The notes under the pieces: model-generated
Told to the model about the DNA's origin: nothing
The model's input: the letters and a program-made list of their open reading frames with translations, nothing else
The model's database searches: none
Program-made: the position numbers and the translations under genes
In this document: positions 43,926 through 53,873 of the stretch, one piece after another
Position numbering within the stretch: position 1 is the first letter of the stretch
Layout: every line of letters starts with the position of its first letter
Origin: Candidatus Poribacteria bacterium
GTDB taxonomy: Bacteria > Poribacteria > WGA-4E > WGA-3G
Assembly: GCA_028820635.1 (NCBI GenBank)
Contig: JAPPIG010000132.1
Span: 1-64,000, forward strand
Direction: 5' to 3'
DNA: 64,000 nt

Positions 43926-44906
43926 ATGAAAAATTTTGTTCCAGAACACCTTTGGTGTATCAAACAGATTCATATTTTTCGCGACCTCTCCGAAGAAGAC
44001 GCGCGTGCGTTAACGCAGATAATCAAATTCAAAAACCTAAAACACGAGGAGCGAATTTGCGAAGAAGGCGTTTATCTGATTAAAGAGGGTCGCGTTAAAA
44101 TTTCTGAAAATTTACCAGATGCTGATTCTGAGAAGATTGAAAAGCGTTCTAAGAATTCAGACTCCAGTGAAAACCGAGATGACAATCAGGGAACAAAAGA
44201 GGTGCTGGAACAGGGTGAGATATTTGGGGTAATCTCTGAAAATGCAGAGGCTTTGGATGAAAATCAATCCACTTTCGCGGAAACCTTAACAGAGGTTCAT
44301 CTCGGCATTGTAACAATTCGTGATTTTTCTTTTTTTCTGAAACGGAAACCGCATTTAGCACTACCATTGCAGCGTAGAAGACAGGTAGGTTTCTCTAATG
44401 TGTTAGAAACATCTAACAAACCATTTTTCATTAGATACACAAATAAAAAACAGGAATGGCATTTCGGTTCACACAACATCTTAAATAAAAACGCATCGCC
44501 AGATTGTAAACGAACTAACGCGTTTGGAAACATTATGTTCCGAAGCACATCTTCTCGCCTTGCACTATTATTGCATAATCTTGCTTTAACTCCAGATAAA
44601 AATGGTGTTGTGTGTGTGCCGCGCCTATCAACCAAACGCATGTCAAAATTAATTGGAAGTTCAACGGAAACAACCGAAACACTCTTGAAGACATTTAAAC
44701 AACATAATATAATTGATAAACGACGCGGACAAATTCTAATTTTGAATGCGTGGCAGTTAAAGAAAATTGCGGACGCGCGGATGAAAACATTGCCGTCACC
44801 CCAAATGTCTGTCCCTACTTCAGATGACGACATTGATTTGGCAATGCTTATGAGTCCTCGGGATGAGAACAACAGTCAAAACAGTTCCGCTGCATCTTCC
44901 GCGTAA
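43926..44906 (+). CDS. Crp/Fnr-like transcriptional regulator with acidic insertion
   Basis: A 326-residue protein. A cyclic-nucleotide-binding-type beta barrel (about residues 5-145) has ICEEGVYLIKEGRVKISE and EVLEQGEIFG but lacks the canonical phosphate-binding cassette. A hydrophilic insertion of about 25 residues (SEKIEKRSKNSDSSENRDDN) interrupts it. The C-terminal winged helix (about 200-290) contains SRLALLLHNLAL and a recognition-helix region STKRMSKLIGSSTETTETLL, like Crp regulators. Its regulated genes cannot be told. Confidence 0.72.
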   Translation: MKNFVPEHLWCIKQIHIFRDLSEEDARALTQIIKFKNLKHEERICEEGVYLIKEGRVKISENLPDADSEKIEKRSKNSDSSENRDDNQGTKEVLEQGEIFGVISENAEALDENQSTFAETLTEVHLGIVTIRDFSFFLKRKPHLALPLQRRRQVGFSNVLETSNKPFFIRYTNKKQEWHFGSHNILNKNASPDCKRTNAFGNIMFRSTSSRLALLLHNLALTPDKNGVVCVPRLSTKRMSKLIGSSTETTETLLKTFKQHNIIDKRRGQILILNAWQLKKIADARMKTLPSPQMSVPTSDDDIDLAMLMSPRDENNSQNSSAASSA

Positions 44907-44953
44907 AGTTTTTACATCACTTACACAATAGTAGAAATTGCTTATTTAAATTT

Positions 44954-46330
44954 ATGAAAAACAAAAATCCGTATCTTAATATTGACCAGCAAATGGTCGG
45001 TGATATTTACACAAGCAGCGAAGTCATGGACAATTTGACCGTTTTGTGTGATGACTTTGGGTCCCGTTTTGCAGGGACCCCTGAAGAATATAAGGCTGCT
45101 ACTTTTATCTCTGAAACATTTACTCGTTATGGACTCAAAAACGTTAGGTTAGAGGAATACCCCTACGCAGGTTGGACACGCGGTGCAGCAACGCTTACAA
45201 TTACTGAACCAATTGAACAGACTTTACATTGCATCTCGCTCCCCTACTGTCCAGCAAATGATATTACTGGGGAACTGGTTTCTGTCGGACATGGAAGCCC
45301 GCCGGAATACAGTGAACTTGGTGAAACAGCCAGCGGCAAACTTGTAATGGCGAAAAGTTCATCACCGAGAGACCTTGGAAGGTGGGTGCATCGGAAAGAA
45401 AAATATGAACGGGCAGTTCTCGGTGGTGCAAGTGCTTTCATTTTTGTGAGTGAACATCCTGGTGTTGGACCAGAAACCGGCAGCCTTCAAAATAACAGAC
45501 CCGCACCTATCCCCGGTATATCTGTTTGTAAAGAAGATGGCGATTTCCTAACGCGATGTATTGATCGCTACGGAAAGGTAAAAATGCACCTGCAAACGAC
45601 AGATATTAACGAACCTCGCACTTCATGGAACGTCGTTGCTGACCTACCAGGGAAAGAAATTCCTGAAGAGATGATTGTTCTGGGATGCCACTACGATGGA
45701 CATGACATTTCGCAAGGGGCGCATGATCCCGCTTCAGGCATGGTGTCGGTTATAGAAGTTGCGCGCGTCTTAGCCACCTACACAGCAGATATGCTAAAGC
45801 GGACTATCCGATTCATCGCCTTTGGAACGGAGGAAATTGGACTTACAGGTGCATTTCGTTATGTTGAAGCACATGCAAATGAGCTGGATAACGTCCGATT
45901 TATGTTGAATATGGATGCAGCCGGTGGTACAAGTCGGAAAGGAATTGTTTTACATCAATGGGACACGTTAGGACCTTTCTTTAAAACGGCACAACAGCAG
46001 ATGCATGCGGATATGCCTGTTGGACAGAAGGTGCATTCCTATTCTGACCATTTTCCGTTTTTCCTTGAAGGTGTACCATCATGCCACATGGGGGATCCTA
46101 CTTCTGCTCCGTCTGGACGCGGGTTTGGACACACGGCTTACGACACACTGGAAAAGGTGGAGTTGGAAAACCTGCGACGTGCCAGTTCAGTCGGAGCAAG
46201 GGTAGCACTTAGATGTGCAAACGCGGAGAAATTTCCTGCAAAACGCCGTCCTCAAGAAGATGTGCAGAAAATCGTAGACACAGACCCAGGGTTGGAAGGG
46301 TACCGTATTTCCCTAAAATTGAGAGCATAG
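44954..46330 (+). CDS. M28-family zinc aminopeptidase
   Basis: A 458-residue zinc peptidase. Zinc ligands and catalytic residues are visible: H and D in GCHYDGHD, the HDPASG segment, E-E in FGTEEIGLTG, D in LNMDAAG and the final H in FGHTAYDTLEKV. A PA-like inserted domain (about residues 110-210) precedes the catalytic part. No signal peptide is evident, so it may act in the cytoplasm. It begins 47 bases after the regulator. Confidence 0.86.
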   Translation: MKNKNPYLNIDQQMVGDIYTSSEVMDNLTVLCDDFGSRFAGTPEEYKAATFISETFTRYGLKNVRLEEYPYAGWTRGAATLTITEPIEQTLHCISLPYCPANDITGELVSVGHGSPPEYSELGETASGKLVMAKSSSPRDLGRWVHRKEKYERAVLGGASAFIFVSEHPGVGPETGSLQNNRPAPIPGISVCKEDGDFLTRCIDRYGKVKMHLQTTDINEPRTSWNVVADLPGKEIPEEMIVLGCHYDGHDISQGAHDPASGMVSVIEVARVLATYTADMLKRTIRFIAFGTEEIGLTGAFRYVEAHANELDNVRFMLNMDAAGGTSRKGIVLHQWDTLGPFFKTAQQQMHADMPVGQKVHSYSDHFPFFLEGVPSCHMGDPTSAPSGRGFGHTAYDTLEKVELENLRRASSVGARVALRCANAEKFPAKRRPQEDVQKIVDTDPGLEGYRISLKLRA

Positions 46331-46352
46331 ACAATAAGGAACATTTGTAATT

Positions 46353-47873
46353 GTGGCAAAACGAAAAAAGAAAAACAATTTCAACAATAAAATCCTTACA
46401 CACACCGTAAGGATTCTGCAAAAAAAATTCTCGGTGTTTTGTAAGCGCGCGCAGATTGCAGTTTTGCTATTTGGGGTGATCTCTTCACTGCTTAATTTGT
46501 CATTTCAAGCAGATGTACACGCTGAACGGGACTTACAACGCGCCATAACACAATCAAGACGGACAGCGATCGTAACAGCAGTTGAACGTGCGAGTCCCGC
46601 AGTTGTGAATATTAGTGCTATAAAGAGTGTGACACAACAAACACCCTTTGATGCTTGGATTGATGAATATTTTTGGGGGGACATTTCTCCTCCTATTCGC
46701 AAACGCTCCTTACGTGAAGTTGGCTCAGGTGTAATTATTAGCAAAGACGGTTATATCCTTACTAACCATCACGTCATTGCAGATGCCGAAAAGATCAGGG
46801 TTGCTATTGCTGATGGACGAGAATTTGATGCACATATACTTGGCTTCGATTTTTTCTCGGACCTCGCACTTTTAAAAGTTAATACGAAAGAGGATTTACC
46901 AGAAATAAAATGGGGCGACTCTGGTGATTTACTCATTGGTGAATGGGCACTCGCAATAGGAAATCCTTTCGGACTTTCAATCGGCAATGCTCAACCTACG
47001 GTAACAGTTGGTATTGTCAGCGCAACGCAACGTTCTCTGGCAGTAGACAACCGTTTTTATGAAGCACTGATTCAGACAGATGCGTCTGTCAACCCTGGGA
47101 ATAGTGGTGGTGCTTTGGTAAATGTACATGGCGAACTTATCGGTATAAACACCGTCATCCGTTCAACGAGCGGTGGTTCACAAGGGGTCGGATTTGCTAT
47201 TCCTGCAAATAAAGCAAGAAAGGTTATAGAGAAGATTACGGAACACGGATGCATTGTTCCGCCTTATCTTGGTGTGGAGATTCAGTCTATAACCGGAGAA
47301 ATGGCTGAAAAACTTTTGGGGAAGGAAGCTTCACAAAAATCCATTTTTTCTCGCGGGGTTTTAGTATCAGAACTGGAAGAACAGAGTCCTATTGCCGCTG
47401 CCGGTATTAAACGGGGCGACATCATCTCGGTCGTCTCTGGCCGTCGGATTAAGGATGAAAACGATTTTAAGGCTATTGTCCGTTTGCTCCCACTCAACCA
47501 AAACATCCAGTGTGAATTCATACGTCGTGGAAAAAAAAGAGAGGCGAACTTCAAACTAAAGACACTGGAATGGGAATATGCACCACAAAGATGGGGACTC
47601 ACACTCACGCAGCCCGACAAGAAGAGGGCAAAAAAATATAAACACCGCGGCGTTGTCATTTCACACATTGAAAGAGGAAATGAATTAGCAGAGGTTCTTA
47701 AGAAAGGGGACAACATCTATCGAATAGATGAAATTGAAATTCATACCCTTGAGATTTTTAAAATTGTAGATAAACAGATTCATGCCCCAAGTAAAATTCC
47801 ACTCTACTTTGAAAGAAATGGTGAGCAGAAGTCTATTCTTATCACTTTTGAGAGGAACAATCGCTGGAGATAG
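46353..47873 (+). CDS. HtrA/DegP-type serine protease with two PDZ domains
   Basis: A 506-residue periplasmic quality-control protease. A lysine-rich start and a membrane segment (about residues 33-55) target it for export. The trypsin-like domain shows the triad His in LTNHHVIADA, Asp in SDLALLKV and Ser in NPGNSGGALVN. A PDZ domain (about 310-400) and a second, more divergent one (about 415-495) follow. The GTG start has AAGGA only at a distance. The gene is 22 bases after the aminopeptidase and likely co-transcribed. Confidence 0.9.
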   Translation: MAKRKKKNNFNNKILTHTVRILQKKFSVFCKRAQIAVLLFGVISSLLNLSFQADVHAERDLQRAITQSRRTAIVTAVERASPAVVNISAIKSVTQQTPFDAWIDEYFWGDISPPIRKRSLREVGSGVIISKDGYILTNHHVIADAEKIRVAIADGREFDAHILGFDFFSDLALLKVNTKEDLPEIKWGDSGDLLIGEWALAIGNPFGLSIGNAQPTVTVGIVSATQRSLAVDNRFYEALIQTDASVNPGNSGGALVNVHGELIGINTVIRSTSGGSQGVGFAIPANKARKVIEKITEHGCIVPPYLGVEIQSITGEMAEKLLGKEASQKSIFSRGVLVSELEEQSPIAAAGIKRGDIISVVSGRRIKDENDFKAIVRLLPLNQNIQCEFIRRGKKREANFKLKTLEWEYAPQRWGLTLTQPDKKRAKKYKHRGVVISHIERGNELAEVLKKGDNIYRIDEIEIHTLEIFKIVDKQIHAPSKIPLYFERNGEQKSILITFERNNRWR

Positions 47874-47994
47874 GTGTTTTAAGGGTGATAAAACGAACAA
47901 AGTCAGACCTTTGTTCAGTGGAATAATAAGGCACAAGATAGAACCTTAAACATCTGAATGAGATACGAATTCCATCAAGTTATGACAATGGAGA

Positions 47995-48720
47995 ATGAAA
48001 ATGAAATTGCAGTTACCCACAATCATTATTGTTTGTCTGTCCATTGTGTTGATTCTTTCCATACATTTCTTGGGAGGAAACACTCAATCTATTAAAGAGG
48101 CTAACGAGGAAAGCAGTGATTTTCAAGCAGTTCGGATTGATGCTGAGAACGCATATAACGCACAAGATTTCACGCAAGCGATAGATCTATATGGACAGGC
48201 ATTAGACTTACGTCCTGAAAACGCAGAGGTGTATAACGACCTCGGATCTGTCCACTACGATCTCGGGCTGAAATATGCCGGACCAGATTGGCCCTCATTA
48301 CCAGTAAAATATTTGGACGAATCGGTTGAAGATGCACTTGCAGTACTTGACCGTGCTATTCAAATAACAGAGTCGGGCTATCTCGTTTTGAAAACCAGTT
48401 CGACTGAAATAGCAAAAGCAATTGAAAAAAAAGCAAAGGAAAAAGGGGCTGCTGTTTTTCCTTATTTCGGAAACACACAAACTACGCTTAATATTCTTGT
48501 TGGATCTACAAAAGACCATCTATTAGAGGCGCGTTGGTCGTATCGTAAGGCTTTAGAGTTAAAATCTACCTATGCTCCTGCATATCGCAATCTCGGTTCG
48601 TTTTATATGAAAATAGGCATTATGGATAAGGCTATCAATTATTTGCGAGAAGCATACAGACGTGAACCGAGTGATGAAATACTCGGGGAATATCTGCAAC
48701 AATTCCGCGGCCAATATTAG
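47995..48720 (+). CDS. TPR-containing secreted protein
   Basis: A 241-residue product with an N-terminal signal or anchor (about residues 5-25) and at least three tetratricopeptide repeats, e.g. AENAYNAQDFTQAIDLYGQ and YAPAYRNLGSFYMKIGIMD. GGAGA precedes ATG 47995; ATG 48001 is also possible. Likely a scaffold protein. Nothing more specific can be said. Confidence 0.75.
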   Translation: MKMKLQLPTIIIVCLSIVLILSIHFLGGNTQSIKEANEESSDFQAVRIDAENAYNAQDFTQAIDLYGQALDLRPENAEVYNDLGSVHYDLGLKYAGPDWPSLPVKYLDESVEDALAVLDRAIQITESGYLVLKTSSTEIAKAIEKKAKEKGAAVFPYFGNTQTTLNILVGSTKDHLLEARWSYRKALELKSTYAPAYRNLGSFYMKIGIMDKAINYLREAYRREPSDEILGEYLQQFRGQY

Positions 48721-48845
48721 AAACTATTCTCATAGGATGATTTTGTAAAAATGCAGGAATTCAACACTTTCAGTTAACTGTGTTATTAGCAAGTGCAACT
48801 TATTCACTTGGTAGGTCTAATATTAATCGCTTTTTGAAGTAGATA

Positions 48846-49225
48846 ATACCATTTCTATATGATAATATTACATTATTTTGTAGGTCGGGTAGAAGCGGTA
48901 GCGAAACCCGACTTTTTATAGCGTCATGTCCAATCAACGCCAAATGTGCCAAATCAACGGTATGAATCATAGTGAATCCTGTAGAATACCAAAAGCGTAT
49001 TCTACCAAGCGCATTCGTCTTTAGGCATTCCCCGTATGGTATTTGGCGGGTTTCGTTCCTCAACCCGACCTACAATATATTATAGTGGAATCCTCAATTA
49101 AGTTTACGCTTGAAAGACGGTACCCTCTTTATCCCCCCGCAAGCGAGGGGAAGTTAGACAGTTGCAAAAGTGTGTAAATAATTATGGACTTTACTATATG
49201 ACAATTTGTCAATTAGAAATAGTAT
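48846..49225. mobile_element. MITE-like element B with ATACCATTTCTA terminal repeats
   Basis: The left end ATACCATTTCTATATGA (48846-48862) is inverted at the right end, complement of ATACTATTTCTAATTGA (49209-49225). The first 31 bases match element A at 22656. Inside are a GTAGG-headed pair (48880-48912 and 49046-49073) and a small hairpin around CCCCCGCAAGCGAGGGG. The 48721-49496 gap holds no convincing gene. Further short repeats (ATTATAGTGGAA near 49076) lie outside. Confidence 0.5.
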
Positions 49226-49496
49226 AACTTCCATAACCTCATTATAGTGAAGTACTATAATTATTCATCCACTGTGGTAAGTTCGGTTAGAAACCGCATT
49301 CGTCTGATACTACATGTAGTGCATACGCTTATTTGGCGTTGATCCACCGAGACGTGCCCACATATTTTTAGATTTCACTATAAATCGGAAGTCTACACAT
49401 TGTCGTGACGTAATAAAAACAAATGTCAGGTCCTGTGAGAAGAAATACTCATAATACTTCACGGAGTTCGTGCTATAGATTTACAAGATATTAATT

Positions 49497-52400
49497 ATGG
49501 AAAGCCTAACGCAAAAACGTTGTGCTAACTGTGGTTTTATGATTTCAGCAGCCAAGTTTTGTGGTGAGTGTGGTCGCCCACTTGATGAAACAGATACACC
49601 GCTTAGCACAACTCCTATCAGCAAGGCAGAAAGACGACAACTGACAGTTTTGTTCTGTGATGTTATAGACTCAACTGCATTGACAGAACAACTGGACCCA
49701 GAAGATTTACGGCAGGTATTGGACGCATATCGGGCATCTGTTGCAGAAGTCGTTTTAGAATATGATGGACACATCGCACGTTACTTTGGTGATGGTATCT
49801 TAGTGTACTTCGGGTACCCAATTGCGCATGAAGACGCAACACGCCGCGCTGTCCAGGCAGGATTAGATATTGTCGCTGGATTAGAAAATCTGAATACTCG
49901 CTTGATAGAGACATTTGGTATCCAAATACAACTTCGTCTAAGTATTGACACTGGCTTAGTAGTTGTGTGGGAAGTTGGGATGCCTGTCGGAAAGCCAAGT
50001 GAGTATATATCTTCTTTGGAACGTTACCACGGTGATGCGATAGACATTGTTGGAAAAACTCCGAATATAGCTGCCCGTATGCAACAAGTTGCCCCTCCAA
50101 ACGGTATCGTTGTTGGCGGCACCACGCTCAGATTGATTGAAGGCTTTTTTACATATCAAGACTTCGGCACATTAGAACTGAAAGGGATTTCGCAACCCGT
50201 TCCGATTTATCAGATACTTGACGAGCATCCGGATAGTGCACTCCCAGATTTCAGACGCGAACAAGCAAAACTTCCGTTACAAAGCAATGTGACTCCTTTA
50301 ATTGGAAGAAATCGACAAGTTGCAACCTTAAAGGCACGGTGGAAACTCGCAACAACATCATCGGGACAGGTTGTGTTGATTGAAGGCGAAGCAGGCATTG
50401 GAAAATCTCGTATTGTTGCTGTTATTGCTGATCAGGTAGCAGAGACTGAAGCGCAAATCTTAGAGTGCCGTGGTTCACCGTATTCGCAAAATAGTCCGCT
50501 CTATCCAATTCTGTCAATATTACGACAACAACTCTTGCAGTTTGGAGAGATGGATACTGGGAATACGCGATTGAAAAAACTGCAACAATTCCTAAATACC
50601 CATGAATTTTCGTTAAATTTGCTCCCTCTCTTAGCTGAACTCTTAGAAATAGAGGCAGATTACCAAATCTTAGAATTAAAGCCCGCACAACGAAGACGTC
50701 GCACTTTACAAGCACTCGTGCAGATTTTCCTAAAAACTGCCGAGCAAAAATCTCTCCTATTAATTGCTGAAGACCTGCATTGGGCAGATCCTTCTACATT
50801 GGAATTCCTGCATCTTTTAACTTCTCGAATAGAAACCGCGCCTATTCTGGCAATTTTGACATCGCGCTCCGAAATGGAAGTTAGCCAAGATAGCACACAA
50901 GCAGAAGCCAGAGCAAAACTGAAAACGCTTACTGAATTAGCGTGGGTAACCCAAATATCGTTGAAACGTTTAAACAGAAGACAGGTCTCGCAGATGATTA
51001 CGGAAGTAGCGGGTGAGCAAGCGATACCTACGGATATATCTAAGCAAATTGCATCAAAAACAGAAGGTGTGCCGCTGTTTGTAGAAGAACTGACACGGAT
51101 GGCACTTGAAGCCAACTTGCAAAATATTGATGTTTCGACAGAAATACCTGCAACATTACAAGCATCACTGACAGCAAGGCTTGACCGACTGGGTTCACGG
51201 AAAGAACTCGTTCAACTCGGAGCAACACTTGGTAGAGAGTGGACAGCAGAACTTCTATATAAAGTCATCGTGAGCATGATTGAAGAACCTGAATCGGGTG
51301 AGTTTCTCGCCCATCCTAACCAGTTCACATCATTTCGTCCATTTCCTGAACAAGAAAATAATATTACATGGCTTGAAAAAGAATTACAACAACTGGTTGA
51401 AACAGAAATTTTGAGGTGTCGGCAAACCCATGAAAATAAACAAATTTACACTTTCAAGCATCCGTTGATCCGTGAAACCGCATATCAAGCCTTACTTAAA
51501 AGCACAAGACATGCGTACCACCGACGTATTGCAACTGTTTTACGGCAAGCCTTTGAGGATGTTGTGCGGGCACAGCCGGAGTTGGTGGCATATCATTACA
51601 CGGAGGGCGAATTGCCTGAACGGGCAATTGAACATTGGCAACAAGCCGGACAACGCGCAGTAGAACGCTCCGCAAATGTTGAGGGTGTCCGGCATTTGAC
51701 ACAAGGGTTAACGCTGCTGCAGACATTGCCAGAGACCCCTGCACGCGCAGCACGCGAATTGGTAATTCAAACAACTTTGGGACCCGCACTCATTGCAACA
51801 AGAGGTTATGCAGCACTTGAAGTGGAGGAAACATATACGCGCGCAAAAGCACTGTTGGAAACCATGCCTAATAATGAACGCATGCCGCTCCGATTTCCGA
51901 TTTTATTCGGATTATGGCTCTCCTATTTGGTGCGAGCAAAGTTACAAACCGCACGAGAACTCGGAGAACAGTGTCTTGTGATGGCACAACAACAAGAGAA
52001 CGCAGTGTTGGAAGTAGAGGCACATCGAGCATTAGGCGCAACACTTTACTACCTCGGCGAGTTAAAGATGGCACAGGCTCACATTGAAGCAGGGATTGCA
52101 TGCTATGACCCGCATCAGCACCCAGTGCATGCGTTTTTTCACTATCTTGCTGATCCAGGGATGACCTTGCGTTCTTACGCCGCCCCTTTATTGTGGTGTT
52201 TAGGATATCCCGAACAAGCTGTAGCGAAACTACAGGCAGCACAACGGATGGGTGAAGAACGACCACATCCATTCAGTCAGGTGGTCTCCCTTCATTTTGG
52301 AGCATTGCTGTACCAGCAACGCCGCGATGTAGAGAAAGTCAATACGTATGCTACGGAACTGGTAGCGATTTGCAAAGAGCACGGTTTTTCCGTGTGGGAA

Positions 52401-53000
52401 CCAACGGGTAAAATAATGAAAGGTTGGGCACTTCAACAGAATTCTAATGGCACACACGAAGAAGGAATCGCCTTAATTCAAGAAGGAATTGCCGAATGGG
52501 AATCTAACCGCTCACGTGTCCTACGTCCTGTTTATTTGGGAATGTTGGCACATGCTTGTGGACAGGCAGGTAAAATTCAAGATGGACTTCAGGCAGTAGA
52601 AAAAGCATTGGCTGCTGGCACTGAAAGTGGTGAACGCACTAATGAAGCGGAACTCTACCGTCTCAAAGGTGAACTTTTGTTAAAATCGGAGGAGATAGTT
52701 TCAACAACTACCGCAAATACATCTGTAAAAACAATTGAGAAAAACAGTTGTGCGTCTGAGCGTGAAGCTGAAAAATGTTTTCAAAAAGCACTGACTATTG
52801 CACAGCACCAAGAAGCAAAATTGTGGGAACTCCGAACTGCTGTCAGTTTAAGCAAACTCATGATAACACAGAACCGACATGATGCTGCATACGCTCTGCT
52901 TAAACCGATCTATGAATGGTTCACAGAAGGATTTGAAACAGTTGATCTGGTAGAGGCGCGTGACATGTTGAAATTTTTGAGTGAGGGTAAAACGTTATGA
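49497..53000 (+). CDS. Class III nucleotide cyclase fused to AAA ATPase and TPR domains
   Basis: A 1167-residue regulatory protein. Residues 8-30 form a double zinc ribbon (CANCGF and CGECGRP). Next is a class III adenylate/guanylate cyclase domain (about 45-245) with metal-binding aspartates in VLFCDVIDST and YFGDGILVYFGYP, and the transition-state Asn/Arg in NIAARM. An NTPase domain follows, with Walker A EGEAGIGKSRI and LIAEDLHWADPSTLEFL. The C-terminal 500 residues are helical TPR-like repeats. It may make a cyclic nucleotide or act as a signalling ATPase. Its stop overlaps the next start by four bases. Confidence 0.85.
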   Translation: MESLTQKRCANCGFMISAAKFCGECGRPLDETDTPLSTTPISKAERRQLTVLFCDVIDSTALTEQLDPEDLRQVLDAYRASVAEVVLEYDGHIARYFGDGILVYFGYPIAHEDATRRAVQAGLDIVAGLENLNTRLIETFGIQIQLRLSIDTGLVVVWEVGMPVGKPSEYISSLERYHGDAIDIVGKTPNIAARMQQVAPPNGIVVGGTTLRLIEGFFTYQDFGTLELKGISQPVPIYQILDEHPDSALPDFRREQAKLPLQSNVTPLIGRNRQVATLKARWKLATTSSGQVVLIEGEAGIGKSRIVAVIADQVAETEAQILECRGSPYSQNSPLYPILSILRQQLLQFGEMDTGNTRLKKLQQFLNTHEFSLNLLPLLAELLEIEADYQILELKPAQRRRRTLQALVQIFLKTAEQKSLLLIAEDLHWADPSTLEFLHLLTSRIETAPILAILTSRSEMEVSQDSTQAEARAKLKTLTELAWVTQISLKRLNRRQVSQMITEVAGEQAIPTDISKQIASKTEGVPLFVEELTRMALEANLQNIDVSTEIPATLQASLTARLDRLGSRKELVQLGATLGREWTAELLYKVIVSMIEEPESGEFLAHPNQFTSFRPFPEQENNITWLEKELQQLVETEILRCRQTHENKQIYTFKHPLIRETAYQALLKSTRHAYHRRIATVLRQAFEDVVRAQPELVAYHYTEGELPERAIEHWQQAGQRAVERSANVEGVRHLTQGLTLLQTLPETPARAARELVIQTTLGPALIATRGYAALEVEETYTRAKALLETMPNNERMPLRFPILFGLWLSYLVRAKLQTARELGEQCLVMAQQQENAVLEVEAHRALGATLYYLGELKMAQAHIEAGIACYDPHQHPVHAFFHYLADPGMTLRSYAAPLLWCLGYPEQAVAKLQAAQRMGEERPHPFSQVVSLHFGALLYQQRRDVEKVNTYATELVAICKEHGFSVWEPTGKIMKGWALQQNSNGTHEEGIALIQEGIAEWESNRSRVLRPVYLGMLAHACGQAGKIQDGLQAVEKALAAGTESGERTNEAELYRLKGELLLKSEEIVSTTTANTSVKTIEKNSCASEREAEKCFQKALTIAQHQEAKLWELRTAVSLSKLMITQNRHDAAYALLKPIYEWFTEGFETVDLVEARDMLKFLSEGKTL

Positions 53001-53857
53001 GACTTGGTGTTGTTGGCATGTGCAGCGATTTCCGAACGCTGAATCAGGAAGAGATTGAAGCAATTCAGGAATTGAAGTTTACTGGGGTAAGTTACCATTT
53101 CGCCAGTTCAAATATTCCGCTCGTTTCTCCAGATGAAATTACGCGATGTCGTCATTTGCTTGACAAAGCACAACTCGATTTGGTACAATTTGGTATTACT
53201 TATGGGGAGTGTCTATTTGATCCGAATCCCTCAGTCCGAGAAGCCGCTATTGAAGCAGTAAATTGTGGAATGCCAGTGGCAAAAAAACTTGGAGCGTTTC
53301 ACTACCTTTTCCGGCCGGGTAGTCTGAACCCGGATGGTGCATGGACATCTCACCGAGATAACCATCTGCCCGAATCGATGGAATGCTTAATTGAGACGCT
53401 TAAACCTATCGCAGAAAATGCTGAACGGGAAGCGTTGACACTCGTCATGGAAACGCACGCTGTATCTATTATGGACTCACCTGAAACATGTAGAGAGGTC
53501 GTTGAGAGGGTCGGTTCCGACAGACTTCGTATCGTCCTGGATTTTGTAAATCATTTCCAAACGCTTCGTCAGGTCTATGAAAGCGAAGCGAGACTCAACC
53601 ATATTTTTGATGTCATGGGACCGGTAGCACCTATGGCACATATTAAGGACATTCGTGTTGAAAATGGGTTAGTTTTACATCTCAATGAGGAAGTGCCTGG
53701 TGAAGGGGAATTAGAATTAGGTGTGGCTTTAAAGCGTTTTGACGGACTCTATCCAGATGGCTACGGATTGATAGAACACTTACCTTTAGAGAAAATTCCA
53801 CTTGCGAACACAAATGTACGTAAAATTGCATCTGAAAATGGGGTTAATATTTATTAG
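52997..53857 (+). CDS. Sugar phosphate isomerase/epimerase (AP-endonuclease-2 fold)
   Basis: A 286-residue TIM-barrel protein like xylose isomerases and inosose dehydratases. Metal-site residues are seen in LVMETHAVSIMD, VLDFVNHFQ, MAHIKDIR and YGLIEHLP, giving the usual Glu, Asp, His and Glu set. The start overlaps the cyclase stop as ATGA, so translation is coupled, an unusual pairing of a signalling protein and a sugar enzyme. Substrate unknown. Confidence 0.83.
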   Translation: MRLGVVGMCSDFRTLNQEEIEAIQELKFTGVSYHFASSNIPLVSPDEITRCRHLLDKAQLDLVQFGITYGECLFDPNPSVREAAIEAVNCGMPVAKKLGAFHYLFRPGSLNPDGAWTSHRDNHLPESMECLIETLKPIAENAEREALTLVMETHAVSIMDSPETCREVVERVGSDRLRIVLDFVNHFQTLRQVYESEARLNHIFDVMGPVAPMAHIKDIRVENGLVLHLNEEVPGEGELELGVALKRFDGLYPDGYGLIEHLPLEKIPLANTNVRKIASENGVNIY

Positions 53858-53873
53858 TAGGAGGATTCGCATC

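Noticed and set aside
50660..51115. Minus-strand frame of 151 codons in the cyclase-ATPase gene
   Set aside because: It is a shadow of the sense gene, with no ribosome-binding site or domain.
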